From: Tubulanus polymorphus
Lineage: Eukaryota > Nemertea > Palaeonemertea > Tubulaniformes > Tubulanidae
Length of the DNA stretch: 64,000 nt
NCBI RefSeq assembly: GCF_964204645.1
Contig: NC_134027.1
Span: 25,222,485 to 25,286,484 of the forward strand
Direction of reading: 5' to 3'
Shown piece by piece: positions 1-12,400 of the stretch (its first letter is position 1; each line of letters begins with the position of its first letter). Below the pieces are notes generated by a model. The model was not told the DNA's origin and ran no database searches. It worked only from the letters and a program-made list of their open reading frames with translations. Made by a program: the position numbers and the translations under genes.

Positions 1-666
1 TCCGTGACGAGCAAATCGTCGTCGTCGGCGGCGACGACAGTAAAAAACGCGACCAGTTCGTCGTCGATGGTCGCGGCGACCGGTTCTCGTAGTCGCGATA
101 ACAACATCGTTCAACAGCAGACGACGGCGAGACAGTTACCGGAACGCGAACGGTTCCCGCTGCGATTGACGAACGTCGACGCCTTAGATTTGAAGCAGGC
201 GCTGGCTCCGCCCTCGAAAGGTAATGATAATCAAAACAACAACAGCGCCGGCGTCGTCGTCGGCGGGAGTGAGGATGAATTAATCGAACGTTTAAAAACG
301 ATTGTCGAAGAGAAATCGTTGCTCGGTTCGTCAACCGCGTTTTCTCACAGAAGTTCCGCTGATAGTAATCGAATTCCCCCTCCTCGAATCGTCGGGCTCG
401 ATAGCGCAAATCATCGGCTGCGCGGCGAGATTCCCGTTTTGAATCGCGCGCCCGTCGTCCCGGCGATTCGAAATAAAAAAGGACGCTCGAAAAGTATCGA
501 TCGGTTCGATGACGATGATAAAGCGAGTTTCCGATTGCCACAAGTTCCGTATGCAAATATGGTATCCGATGAGACCGTCGTTTCGGGGGGTGCTAAGTCG
601 TCCAGCGCGCCTAGATTACGATATTTTTCGAGTCAAAAACCGCAAAACAGTTTATTCATAGAATGA
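1..666 (+). CDS. 3' coding part of an unrecognised gene (partial at window start)
   Basis: An open frame runs from the window edge to a TGA at 664-666. It is GC-rich with exon-like codon use, unlike the AT-rich flanks. The predicted protein is low-complexity: Ser-rich at the start, then a conserved-looking block (PERERFPLRLTNVDALDLKQ), an Asn run, a Gly/Val run, an acidic helix-like stretch (EDELIERLKTIVEEK) and a basic/acidic region near residues 155-175. A consensus donor (AAAG then GTAATG) sits at 220/221 in phase 1. Two downstream exons, at 1338 and 4023, accept phase 1, so 221-666 may be an alternative read-through end. I do not recognise the family. The true start lies outside the window. 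Confidence 0.5.
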   Translation, partial: SVTSKSSSSAATTVKNATSSSSMVAATGSRSRDNNIVQQQTTARQLPERERFPLRLTNVDALDLKQALAPPSKGNDNQNNNSAGVVVGGSEDELIERLKTIVEEKSLLGSSTAFSHRSSADSNRIPPPRIVGLDSANHRLRGEIPVLNRAPVVPAIRNKKGRSKSIDRFDDDDKASFRLPQVPYANMVSDETVVSGGAKSSSAPRLRYFSSQKPQNSLFIE

Positions 667-1337
667 CTGGTTGTAGTGTACGCATCATCGCGATGATATT
701 CAGCTCAATCCCAGTTTTTTCTGCGGTTAATTTTGAGAGTTTTAGAGTGTTTTTCTTTTTGCTTCTAAAAAATATGTAATTTTGGTCTTAACTAACGTGA
801 AAGTTTGAACTAAACGATTCCTGAAGCACGACTGGATTTTCGGTGCAAGTGGCCTAGTAATCTTTTACCTATATAGAATAGAATTTCCATTGAAAATTAT
901 TTTTTGCACTTGCATTTTATGCAAATTAGGGACAGGGGGCCAGGATCTCATATCAGCAATTTAGCGTCGTAAGTATCGAAAGACGGAAAGCTGAATGGCA
1001 AAAAGTCTAAAAACTGCCATTCGGAAAATCCATTTGTCTTGACCAAGTATTTGACTTGAATAAAACCCAGGGGCCTTGGTAGTTAAGCTTAAACGTATTA
1101 GGCTTATTTCGTTGATAATCAAACTTGAAATTAACCAAAAATTTGAGATTAGTTTTTCCATGGTTCGATAGATCAAATTTAAATGGCTTAATTCCGATGA
1201 AACTACAGTTTTATATCTGTCTATTGAGTGACTTGTGAAGTAAGAATGATTGTCACTCAATTTATATTCTCTTTTCCTGCTGCTAATCTATCGGTTATAC
1301 ATAATAAAAGACGAAAAACTTATTATTTTGGTCGCAG

Positions 1338-1471
1338 GCAAAACGAAGTCTTCACCCGGTTATCGCAAACATACTATTGACGATTTGAAAGCAGCCCATG
1401 TCATCAAGGTTCCTCTACCAAAAAAGCTGTCATTTGGAAAACTCCCAATTATAAAGACTCAGATTTTGTAA
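1338..1471 (+). CDS. possible alternative terminal exon of the first gene
   Basis: A good acceptor (TTGGTCGCAG) precedes 134 nt that begin with two bases finishing a phase-1 codon and end in TAA at 1469-1471. The 44-residue peptide is Lys/Pro-rich (for example KHTIDDLKAAHVIKV). The phase matches the donor at 220, giving a Gly at the junction. No family was recognised. It could also be a transposon-derived fragment or chance open sequence; the acceptor and phase are the only support. Confidence 0.25.
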
Positions 1472-1554
1472 AATCTCATCCGCGAATGAGGTATCAATGT
1501 ACGCTCAAATCTATTCTTTATTATATTTTTTATCATCTCTCTCTGTCTATCCCT

Positions 1555-1850
1555 GCACACACTGTGTGGTAATACTATTCCTGTGTGCACACTGGTGATA
1601 CTATACCTGTGTGCACACCCGTGTGGTAATACTATACCTGTCCGCACACACTGTGTGGTAATACTATCCCTGTGCACACCGTGTGGTAATACTATTCCTG
1701 TGTGCACACTGGTGATACTATACCTGTGTGCACACTGTGTGGTAATACTATCCCTGTGCCCACACTGTGGTAATACTATCCCTGTGCACACACTGTGGTA
1801 ATACTATCCCTGTGCACACCGTATGGTAATTCTATCCCTGCTCACACCAT
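1555..1850. repeat. minisatellite, about 27-34 bp unit
   Basis: About ten imperfect copies of a unit built on GTGGTAATACTATCCCTGTG followed by a cacacc-type spacer. Both strands stay open across it, which produces false ORFs. It is non-coding and lies in the intron or 3' flank of the first gene. Confidence 0.9.
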
Positions 1851-3012
1851 TCCAAAGTTCTGGAACCAGTTCCACAGTACTGGCACCCAGCTGCTCAGTT
1901 ATAACTGAATTCCTAGAGCCCTTTTTTCATAATAACAATATTTGTACTGACATTTTGCTGTCGTATTTCTTTCTGCAGTTATGCGCGTCAAATTGCCACC
2001 TCTTACTAGAGCTCACATCTACAATCATCGAAATCGTTCACCAGTTTTGTAAGCAAACTTTTGAGAACTGGGGCCAATTTTCGAGACCGGTTTTGATTTT
2101 TAACTCAAATTGCTTGAATAGTGAAATTAACCCAGAGTTTAAGATGAAACTGGTCGCATGAAAATGGCCTCGAGGCATTGTTGCATAGCCATGGCTGAAT
2201 CCTAACATAAACCTAGTCATCATTCTACCGGTACTGGTCTTAAAGCTGTAAGATTGGCTTCTGAACCAAAATGAACAGTTCTTGAATCTTAGCCTGGACT
2301 GTGCAACCAGCCTCTGATACTTTGTGTAATGCAGTGCCTTATAATATATATTATGATTTTGTATGATTATTTACCTGCTTGCTATAAGATATTCTCCAAA
2401 ATGTAACACCCCTAAGCCTTGAAAAATGAGCATCATCCGGGTCTAGAAAAATCAAAAGTTTGTTAAACTAAAATATGGATGTATTTTTTTTGTCTATCTG
2501 ATCAACATCATGAGTTCATTGTAAACTGCTGAATAGAAATCGATGAGATCTAAAAAATCTTTCCGAAGATATCCTTCACGGTGTTTAAACTGAATCCGAA
2601 AACATTTTTTTCAAACAAAAGCGAAAAGGATATTTTCTGGACGGTGTCAATAAGTTTTTCTTCATTACTCTGAATACTATATTTTAACCGATTTCTTGTG
2701 GTTTCAATTTCATCACGTTAAAGTTCGAGAAAGAAACATGACCGGCGTTTGCACGCTTCTGGACATGGTTCCACGGTTCTGGATTAGAATTTGACTATGG
2801 TTGAATTGGGGCAACTGTGGAACTGGATCTATCTTTGTAGGGCTTCATTTCTACTGCATGCACTCCTATGCACACCCTCAGACTACATCCTCCTTCAACA
2901 GGGATATTTATAATCTTGTCTCTCGTGAGACAGCCACGATAGAAAGTCATGCCCTAGTTGCACACCTTTTAAAATGTATCAACTGTGAGGGAGGATGCCT
3001 CAATCATACACC

Positions 3013-3161
3013 ATAAACCCTTTTAGTGCTGACTAACCAATACACTTTCAGTGCTGGAGATATTTTGACAATTCAATGCAATACAAGGCAATGCAGTGTA
3101 CTAGCAAAGGCCTCACCAATTTGTACACCGCACTGCGGTGTAGACACACTGAAAGGGTTAA
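3013..3161. mobile_element. piggyBac-like MITE remnant
   Basis: The left end is a degenerate TAAACCC plus TTTTAGTGC. The right end GCAC..CTGAAAGGGTTAA is its inverted partner, with a TTAA target. Near the right end it carries the small palindrome CACCGCACTGCGGTGT, which also occurs in the larger copies at 34904 and 38594. Ends of the TTAACCCT type with TTAA targets are typical of piggyBac-derived elements. Confidence 0.6.
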
Positions 3162-3707
3162 GTCGGGCATAGATCAACCTTCTGACTGCCAGCGATTCTC
3201 TGCGACCGCCAATTGTATTGCAGTCAAACTATGTGGCCATTTTGACTGGTTGCGTCACTGGCAGTCACAAGTCGACCTGCACCTGCCTTTAGAACTATAC
3301 TCATCTTGATAATCATAATTTCTAACTTAGCTCTAGATATTTATGGTGTTGGGAAATGATAATCAAATTATTTACACTTATTAATTGAATTATCTATTGA
3401 ATTAGTTCCCCTGATTTAATTATGATAATACATTTTTACGAATCTGTATACGTTTCAGTAATACTCAACGCTCTACCCACAATATGTGTAGGGATTTACA
3501 GATATTTAATTCTTTGATTTACACTTTTAATTTCTAAAAAGATTTTCATCAATTTCAAAAATTCACTTTAAGAATATTCTTGCACTCTTTGAATTAAGTT
3601 ATTAAGTCACCTGATATCTTAATGTACAATAGACTCCGTACGCCTTACTCAGTTCGGTTTGGATAAGTCTGGATAAGTCATCAGCAATTTAAGCAAATTT
3701 GAGTCTT

Positions 3708-3840
3708 CAGGTTCCAGTTGCTCAAAACATGGTCACAGTTTACCAGTGGATAATTGACATAGTCACAGTTAAAACTTCATTGTTACTACTACGTACTCTG
3801 GTATTTATCCAGAGGTTAACTTTTAACAGCAACTGTCCTC
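3708..3840. mobile_element. foldback MITE, CCAGTTGCTCAAA family
   Basis: Terminal inverted repeats of about 12-14 bp (CAGGTTCCAGTTGCT and AGCAACTGTCC) enclose a GGTTAA-type inner stem. A closely similar element is at 31912-32045, inside a TBC1D22 intron. Confidence 0.6.
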
Positions 3841-4022
3841 TGATATGTGATTAGATTTTTTCACTCTCATGGCAGGACCTAGGCAACGTTTGCCCCTCAA
3901 AATCTAAGCATATCTTTTAATGAGTTGGTTGGAGTCTACTGTACATGTAAATGTCTATGTATTGTATTGCATGCTTTGAGCCTTAATTCTAACTGTGCGC
4001 ACTTTTTTCTCGCCGTCCACAG

Positions 4023-4507
4023 GTTCTCTGGCAGTCGAGGGCAGCTGGGGTCAGATTTGTGCCAAGTGCGGCAACAACCTAAACATGATGTTCCACTACG
4101 ACAACGAACACCAGTGCAAATGTCGGCAAGACAGCGTCAGTTCAGCCGGGGTCAAATACAAACGTTGTAAAAGCGCGCGTACGCCTTATTCCCCGCGTGC
4201 GTCCGATGTATCGCCGCGCCCGCCGAGTTCCAGCGCGACCGCCGTTCCCCGCGATCACATCCTAGCAGCCGTTTACAAACGCGGTTCGTGCGGATTCGAA
4301 CCGCGACCAACGACGACACCGCAGCAGCATCATCGCGCTTTAAAATCGACGGACTCCGGATTTCGCATCCCTCCCTTGACGAACTCGCGTTCGGTCGTGC
4401 ACGCTTTCCCCTCGCTTACGCAACAAGGCACCGGTAACCGGCGTAGTCTCGCGCTCGGGTCTTTATACTCACGCAGTTTCTACCGCGCACGCCTCGGCGG
4501 CCATTAA
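4023..4507 (+). CDS. terminal exon of an unrecognised gene, Cys-rich then basic tail
   Basis: A polypyrimidine tract and CCGTCCACAG acceptor precede GC-rich coding sequence ending in TAA at 4505-4507. The exon opens in phase 1, compatible with the donor at 220. The 160 encoded residues start with a Cys-rich block (CAKCGNNL at residues 12-19, then CKC at 34-36) that could bind metal, followed by a Pro/Ser/Arg-rich disordered tail ending in RARLGGH. Poly(A) signal candidates lie at 4526 and 4614. No family was recognised. It may belong to the same gene as 1-220. Confidence 0.55.
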
Positions 4508-4525
4508 AATCTCATTCGCGCTTGA

Positions 4526-4619
4526 AATAAACTTTCAGCTTTGTGATGTGCAGTTTTGCAGTTTTAATGTGCTTTTTGAAAAATTCACCGTTTTGGGGCC
4601 ATCTCAATAGTTTAATAAA
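4526..4619 (+). terminator. candidate poly(A) signals
   Basis: AATAAA at 4526-4531 and again at 4614-4619, downstream of the stop at 4507 on the same strand. The second spacing is the more usual one. Confidence 0.4.
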
Positions 4620-5339
4620 TCAAGCCAAAATTAAGTCCCTCAACTGCCAATTGTTTTGTGTGGTATCAGCGATACCATAATACCGGGTAGATCATGCCTT
4701 TTTAGACCCCTACGTGCCTTGTTTTTAACCCCCCCTTTGCAAAGGTGTCCCCCTTTTAGAAAATATCCAAAAAACTTTGTGACGATTATTTTTGATAAAA
4801 TCATGTTTACTACAATTATTACAAAAACTATTTAAACCTGCTTGGTTTTTTTCTGGGCGTATTAAACTTTTCGTTCGAGACTGTAAAAAGTATTTATCAC
4901 CGTTTTAAATTGTTTTTTTCTTTAATTCTAAAACAATAAAGGCCTCGTACATCATGTGATATAAAATGATAGGTACTCGATGCCGATATCAAATGCTATC
5001 CGGTATATGAATAGAATTGTTGCCGCGTGATTATGTTTTTGTTTTCATTCCTGTTGAATATTGAAGAGATTTTGTTTTTTATACTGTGATGATTTTATAT
5101 ATTATTTAGTGCTGAAAGTGATATATTTTATTTACGCTTAGTTTAATGTGAGTTGTCTATACACATGTGTGTCAGAACTATTAGAAAAATTTGTTCCTAA
5201 AATGTTTACAAATATTATATTGTAACTGTATACATGTACATGTACTTATATTCTTAAGAAAAGAATCGAATATATAAGTAAGAAGTTTTTTTTTGTGGGT
5301 TGACAAAAGGCAGGAGGAATTCTCTAGTTTACCTGTCTG
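4620..5339. other. AT-rich non-coding stretch
   Basis: No supported gene and no clear repeat. A run of C and a poly-T-rich segment occur; nothing else stands out. Confidence 0.6.
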
Positions 5340-5650
5340 CTCAAATAGCAGAATGTGGCCTGTTTGTTTACATCAGGTGACCACCTCTAGACCAATGAGA
5401 ATCTAGGATTACCGGTACTAAACCAAAGTAACTCTAGGGTTGGCCTGATTTCTTGCATCAGGTGACCAGCTCTAGCCCAATCAGAATCTGGGGATAGTAA
5501 ACACAATAACCCTAGGTTTGACCTGTATATTGAAATTAGGTGAACACCTCTAGACCAATCAGAACCTAGGGTTTTATCAGCCATGCTCACAAGGTTTGAC
5601 CCATTTGTTTACATCAGGTGACAGGTTCTAGACCAATCATGATGGCCCTT
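5340..5650. repeat. tandem repeat, four units of about 78 bp
   Basis: Four diverged units share the core CATCAGGTGACCACCTCTAG followed by ACCAATCAGAATCTAGGG (around 5372, 5457, 5535 and 5611). No coding sign. Confidence 0.85.
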
Positions 5651-6474
5651 CATAACATTTACTGGATATGAGTTCACATTGGATAAATAAAGTTATCTAA
5701 AGAAACTATGAGAAATGAGGATTTATCAAGAATTGACGAGAGACCCTTCGATCACATTAATGAATCACGCTTGAATCACAGACTTAACTGTATATGTATG
5801 TTAACTGTGTCAGTTTCATCAAACGTATTACACACTACAATGAAACCCTAAAGGGAGCCCTACCTTGGACTATGTGTTCTTTCTACCATTTACCTCGTAT
5901 CTGATCCTCTGGGAAGTCGTCACCACCATTGCTGACATGGTGTTTCATTTAGTATCATCCACAGCTATATTAAATGTTCATTACACTGTGTCCTATGGTT
6001 CTCTTAGCAAGGAAGTAAATACTGAGGAGCACTAACTTCTGCACCATAAGCATAACTACCGGTACTACCAATATCACCACATAGAGTTGACCTATACTTC
6101 AACATGGTTAAATCATCCATGCTTGAATGACTGCTGGTCTACTGGAAATGTGCTCAATCGCTGAATGCAATTTAGACCTTTCAAAAAATGAGACATTAAG
6201 ACCATGCGTTTGAATCTATCACTGTCTTGATTTATTTCACATATTTCCAAAAACTCGAATGTTTATCTATAATTAATCATTAGTACATTTCATAACAGAA
6301 CCCGATCAATGTTGTACGCATTGAACACAGGTTTTATAGGCGGGTAGTTTTCATAAGTCATTTCTATTGTAAATCATTGGTACGGCAGCAAAGAGTCCAT
6401 TTAGACTGGTATTGAGTTACAGCATAAGTCCTCAGATAATCATAGTATTTGCGTACATATAATACATAGTCATC

Positions 6475-6700
6475 GTAGAGAGAATCCCACAATTATAACG
6501 AAAAAGTCCGAAAATGTAATAATGTTCCTGAAGATGACTATTAGGATATAGTTGAAACGTTGAATAAACTACACTAGTTCAAGGAATACAGTATTCCTGA
6601 AGATGACTTTTAGGATAAAGTCGAAACGTTGAAATAAACTACTATCTCGAAGTTACATTTTCGGACTTTTTCGTTATAATCGTGGGATTCTCTCTACATC
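6475..6700. mobile_element. palindromic element with two hammerhead-like cores
   Basis: Arms of about 44 bp (6475-6520 and 6653-6698) are near-perfect inverted repeats containing GAGAATCCCACAATTATAA. Between them lie two tandem copies, about 69 bp apart (6527-6563 and 6596-6632), of CCTGAAGATGAC, a short stem, then GTCGAAACGTTG. CUGANGA, stem, GAAA is the order of the hammerhead ribozyme core, and such motifs are known in terminal repeats of Penelope-like retroelements. Confidence 0.65.
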
Positions 6701-7664
6701 GCGTCAACACGGATATAGTGTTCTATCAATCGTAATACATAGTCATCATCCGCATACAGTAGACTGCTCCTAGAACTTTATAGAGTTAGACAATGGAATC
6801 TACTTCACATTCTGTTGCAATGTTCTAAAATTGTTATATACGAGACAAGTGAGTCAACGCGTAGACAAATAGAACTTAGTATGTTAACTAGATTTTATCA
6901 AAAGTACGAGCTTTCATTACTAGTGTATAGGTAAATGAGTGATTCAAAGCTAGCTTGTACTTTCAATAAAATCTTGTTAACGTACTAAGTACTATTTGTC
7001 GTCATATTTACTTATTTAACATCAGGTTAACAGGACTTCTCCACAACTCTCCACTTGTTTAAGTCATAGCTGGACTTCATTCGAGTAAAGAGGAGTCCTG
7101 TGTACGCGAGCTTGGACTGTCTAAATTTACTTTTTTTTTCTGCATACGCACTTAAAAGAACACTCCCTTTCCCGAACAGAGATCATTAAGCTCTTTATAA
7201 TCTACTTGTCATAATGGTATACAATACTATCTACAGATTATGCTTTATTTTACAAACCCACACGTTCTGGATTCAATTAGATCCCTAATATCAATGCCTT
7301 TTTGATACATTTCAACGTCCTCCGAAACGGGCCTTTTTCAGAAATAAAACAATCGACAAATTGAAAATAATGATTTACGCAACACGAAATATAAACCTAT
7401 GTGCGAGATAATAATAAAACAAATGTTTAAACCCTTCCCCTCTTGCCAATATTCTATTACATTTACATTACTGAATTGCCAAAATAAAAAATGTACCAGT
7501 ACTTTATAGATATGATAATAATGAGGGTTGGCACCCCAAAATCGTGGATACCGGATAAGCGTGTCTTGAATACTGGATAAGAGAGAGCTATTCACATGAC
7601 AAAAATAGCGTTAGATTTCGTATATCTTAGTAAGGTTCTCGTTACTAAGGAATACTGAAGCACT

Positions 7665-7765
7665 CCCGAAGATGACTTAAAGGATTAAGTCGAAACGTTG
7701 AACATAAATCCTTAAACCTTTCCGGACTCGTTTCTTTCTATCATATGTATAGGATTCTCTATATT
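7665..7765. mobile_element. truncated copy of the hammerhead-like palindromic element
   Basis: CCCGAAGATGACTTAA, loop, TTAAGTCGAAACGTTG at 7665-7700 repeats the 6.5 kb motif, with the stem changed but pairing kept. A half arm (CCGGACTCGTTTCTTT, then GGATTCTCTATA) follows on the 3' side. Confidence 0.55.
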
Positions 7766-8437
7766 ATCATTACAACACCTACTCGATGTTAAACAATGCT
7801 AAAACATAGCGAAGTCGGTCACTTCCGGAACCAGTTGCAATTCATACACATTGATTTGACCCCTGTTAAAATTTGGCTTGGGCCTGGTGCGACGTTTTTG
7901 GTTGGGCCAAATAGGCACGGACCCATTATGCACCTGCGTGAACAGTTAGTTGTTCCCGGCCAAATTGTAGAAATTTGGGCCGGGCCAAAAATACTTCGTG
8001 GCTCATATGCACGTTGAAACAAGAAATGTAGACCCTGCATAATGCGTACAGATCTTACCAGAATACTAGCAGTTTTTTATGTTGAATACTGTGTACTGTA
8101 CCCCAGGAGATGCCAACCCTTGATAGGCATAAACAATATCATTTCATCAATTCAAATGCATCAAACACATTGTGTAGGAATGAACAGCAAGAACTATGAT
8201 AAAAATAATTTGAGTTAAACACGAAGCAAGCTCTAAATATCTACAAAGAGTGGTCCCTTAGATTCCGAATTCAGAAAATACTGTAAAAGACAATTATAGA
8301 TTTTGAAACTGCTCCTTTTACTTAAAAATGTCTTAAAACAATTTTTGATCAAAGGTTAAATTCTAACCATGACAACATCCCCCTCAATAAGAACTTCAAT
8401 GTCTGTTTCCCAGCATGTTATACCGTGTTATAAAATT

Positions 8438-8555
8438 GGACCCAGTTCCACAGTTGTGAGTTAGAGTTAACTCTGAGTTAAAGTTAGTTCATTTTCAATG
8501 TTTTAACTCGGAGGCAAATCTTAACTCAGAACTGGACTGGACCCTGTTCTACATT
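8438..8555. mobile_element. foldback MITE, GGACCCAGTTCCACAG family
   Basis: GGACCCAGTTCCACAGTTGT at the left end and CAGAACTGGACTGGACCCTG at the right enclose an inner GAGTTAACTC-type stem. The same terminal words occur in satellites at 29.3 kb and 60 kb. Confidence 0.55.
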
Positions 8556-9352
8556 GAAACAACCGGTTTCCAGGGCTGAATCAACCCGCCTCCGAGAAAC
8601 TTTGAGTTTAAATATATTCATTTGCCTCGATTGTACAAACTTTCTCAAAGATGAAAGACAAACACCGGAACCTCATCATAACGAACTAGGATATAATGAT
8701 TTGTCAGATAACAGACTAAAGATTTCATCCTAAATGAGAATATTAGTTGTATATCATGTTACAAAAAATTTTAAGTTATAACAAACAGATTTTCTGGTCA
8801 CCCGAAGTTCGTTGTAACGAGGTTCCATTATCCAGATGAATTTTGAACTAGACTTACCGGGTATATCAAGGAAATAGTATTAGACAATCTTAAGAAATTC
8901 AGCGATAAAAAGTAAATAACAACTGCTGAAATGCTTGATAAAATAAATGTGCCCAGCACAAGAGAAAAAGAGAGACAGCTAAACCATAATCATTCATATC
9001 GATAAAACAAACAATTATTCATCTTTCTTCGAAAGACATGAAATTAGATCAATGATAAAATGCCAGAAATATCAGAAACAAGTGTCTTTACGGCAGTATA
9101 ATCATGGCACCGGCATAAAAGCTGCTGCGGTAATTGCGGGCCTGCTTGGTGGCGCTCTTCTCAGTTAAATCACAATATCATTCTGATATCCGGGTTGAAC
9201 AGATATTCGAGTTGAGCTAGTCTAACTTGAGCCGAGTTAACTGCACATTCACCGAAGCCGACCTAAGTTAACATGATATACAAACACAACTTCGCACACA
9301 AGCTATAAATAAGTTCGTCGAGATACAAGCAAATACGAGTACGACTATTATA

Positions 9353-9372
9353 GGCGCCATCTGGTGGGATAG
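9353..9372 (-). promoter_or_regulatory. CTCF-like motif
   Basis: The minus strand reads CTATCCCACCAGATGGCGCC, matching the animal CTCF core (CCASYAGRKGGCRS). It lies about 120 bp past the CERK stop codon. Binding is inferred only. Confidence 0.4.
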
Positions 9373-9489
9373 CAGATCGTGCCGGTCTCCGGTCAATTAC
9401 GACAAAATTCTTCGATTCTTACAACGTCTAAAATGCTTTACTGGTAATTTGTTTTCGTTAGACGACGCTGCGCCTCTAGCACATCTAGC

Positions 9490-12400
9490 CTAGATCATAT
9501 AATCGCGCATGATGCCCATTTTTTTCGCCTTTCCGCAGATGACGCATTCGGCGAACGAGCAAGTTTTCTTCGACACCTGCTCTTCGATGCCGCGCGCGAA
9601 CAATGGTATCAGCTGACAATGCGCTCTGCAAAAAGAAGTAAATGCATTCAAGCCTTATTCTCCTACTTTTATACAGGTCTCGAGATATCCAGTTTTGAAA
9701 AAGCCAAAAAATTCCCAAAATGTCCACTTAGCTCCATACCATACCGTCCTTGCTTGCTAGGGTTTAATTGCCTCCCACCAAAGCTCATGTAACATAAACC
9801 CTGGCCTGCTCTGTGGCCACCAGTCTTATAAGGAGCCAATCAGATGCATGGTATTGAAAGAGCGAGTCTACCGGTGAAAAATAACGCATCTGATTGTCTT
9901 GTTACATAGACTGGTGGTCACTGGGCAGCAATCTATCCGGACCCAAGAAATCATGAAAACCAAAGAATCAATTAACCAATGAAGGGTCTGCAGACAGAGG
10001 TTGAAAATCTAACCCTGGCAAGCGAGGATGCTCCATACACACCTCACGTCGACGGATGGTTGATCAACGACTTCACCGTCGCAGTTCCAAACACTATTTC
10101 GCGGACCGGACTGCAGTCGTTGTTGGCCCTCGTCGTCCGTCTGCTCGACGGGATCGTCGTCCTGCGACATCGGGCGAAATTTATACTCCTTCACGCGGAT
10201 CACTTGAATGAAATTAAAATCAAACTGAAACAAGAAAAAAAATGGAACCACAGTTAGAACTACTGGTAAATGTGCAAAACTCTGACTTTAGTTTTTTTTT
10301 CAAGCATCTGTTCTGAAATGGTCCAATTAGAAAGGAGTAACCGAAAAGACCGACCAAAAAGTAAAAAAATAATGCTCAACTGTTGTTCACTCACCTGATC
10401 GGCTCCGGTTCGAGTCGTGCGCATCAAATGTCGGAAATAATCGAACCGCGAACAATCGTGCACGATAACCAGGTCGACGGTACCGTCGCCGAGGTGACAC
10501 GACGGCGACGGACCGTCGGGACTCAGGTCACACCGACAGCTCATCGAGTACGAGTTGATACCGATGAAACGTCCGCGAATTCGCTGCCAGCCGTCTTTAC
10601 CTGCAACCGAATCAACGGGGAAAAGAACTTTCAGATCAATCGTCCACAGATTAGTCACGTCAGGGTCCAGTTTAATTAAAAAGTTTAAGTTAAAAGCCGG
10701 TAAAGCCTAAATCAGGTCGAATAATCCAATCAGATTGACAGATTGTAAGATTGACATGAGTTGCAAGAGATTGCAACGGATTGACCGCGGATCAATCGTA
10801 GGCCAAATCAAAATGATAGAACAAGTTCTTTTAGAATGTTTTGAATTCGTTATGTCCAGTATGTCATCCCCTATACTCTACGGCACAACTAGTAGACTGA
10901 TATTAATCTCAGCATTCACAGTAACGAGCAAAACCTACTGTTGATGATTTTCTGTTTATCTCATCATCAGCGAAACGAAAATAACATCACAACAACAATG
11001 ACTTTATTATGTTATTTTTGTTTCTCAGCAGGGTCCAGTTTCACGAAAAAGTTAAACCCAAATTTTTGGTGTAATCGCTATTGGTTACTTCATGTTTTCG
11101 ATGAGGACAACAATTCAAACTTAATCGTTTTAGGCTTAAACTTTTTCGTGAAACCGGGCCCTGATGATGAAGTTTAGTTAAAACTGTCCGAATAAACTTA
11201 ACTTATAAACTGTGGGTTTTGCTCATACGAAGGCACATTTCAACAGTGAGATTGTAAAAGGCTTGTAGCAGTCTTAGGTTGGTAGAAGAACCCACAATCA
11301 GAAGCATATTGTGATCAGTAAGAAATTCACAAATGTCAAACCGCGATGAAACGACGAAAAGGTTCTTTTGTCGCAGGTCATTGTCTTGCTAGTCAATTTT
11401 ACTTACAGGGTAGTCACATACTTACCCCATAAACACAACATATCTTGATCAATATGATCAATGATTAATACGCGAAAATGGTTTCGACTTAAAGTTCAGT
11501 ATAGATTTTCAAATTTCTTGGTAGTTTCATTGTGGGCTTGATTCTCTTGAGGCTGGTTTTATACTAGCATTAACTTAAACCCTAGCCCTCAGGTTAAAGA
11601 TAATACCAGTCAATAAAACTGATTCCTGGGGTCAGTCGCACAGTCGTGACTTAAGTCCAAAAGTGGTCTTAACTATTAAGGCTGGTCTAAAGTTGTTAGA
11701 TTGGCTATAGAACTAAGTTGGTCTTAGACTGGTCTTAAGTCTAAGCCATGACTGTGCAACAGGCCCCAGAAGTATAAATACCCCTATGCTAGCATGCTAA
11801 CTGTTCTTCCGATTGTGGGTTTCTCATTTAATGAATGTGATACGTGTTAATAGTATTGAATTGAAAACACCAACAGTTTTTTGAGAATTTCGCAAAAAAT
11901 TTGTGAGACAAAAAGAAAACACAGAAGAAGACCCATTCATGAACCACATTTTTAGAAATCCGACATTTCATTAGCACACCTAGATCTCTGTAAAAAGAAT
12001 ATTCAATCTATCAACAAGGTAGAGAAGTCAAATTGGTTTCCTTTGGTTGAAAACTTCATCAGAATATGAGGAGAATTTCATTAATGTAATGCACCACAGG
12101 GTTCATACGAAGAAGGAGGCAAAGGTTAGAATGGAGCGAGAGAGGAAGAAAATACAAGGATATCAAATAGACCACTAATTACCGAGGTGTGAGTTATAAG
12201 TAAGCACAAATCTACTAGATTTGTTATTGATGTTACTCGAGTTATTGAGTTAATGGGTCGAGGGTCCCGGTTTTCATGGAAAATTATTGACAGAAACAAA
12301 CGTTTAGATTCAATTTCTCAATTCAGTTTATCCAAAATTGGAATCAATCCTTTTTTGGAACTGATTCCAGTTCTAGTAAACTCGATCAACCGGGTGGCCA

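Noticed and set aside
1459-1801. Open frames on both strands with HRDSITT- or CGNTIPV-type repeats
   Set aside because: Translation of a minisatellite, not a gene.
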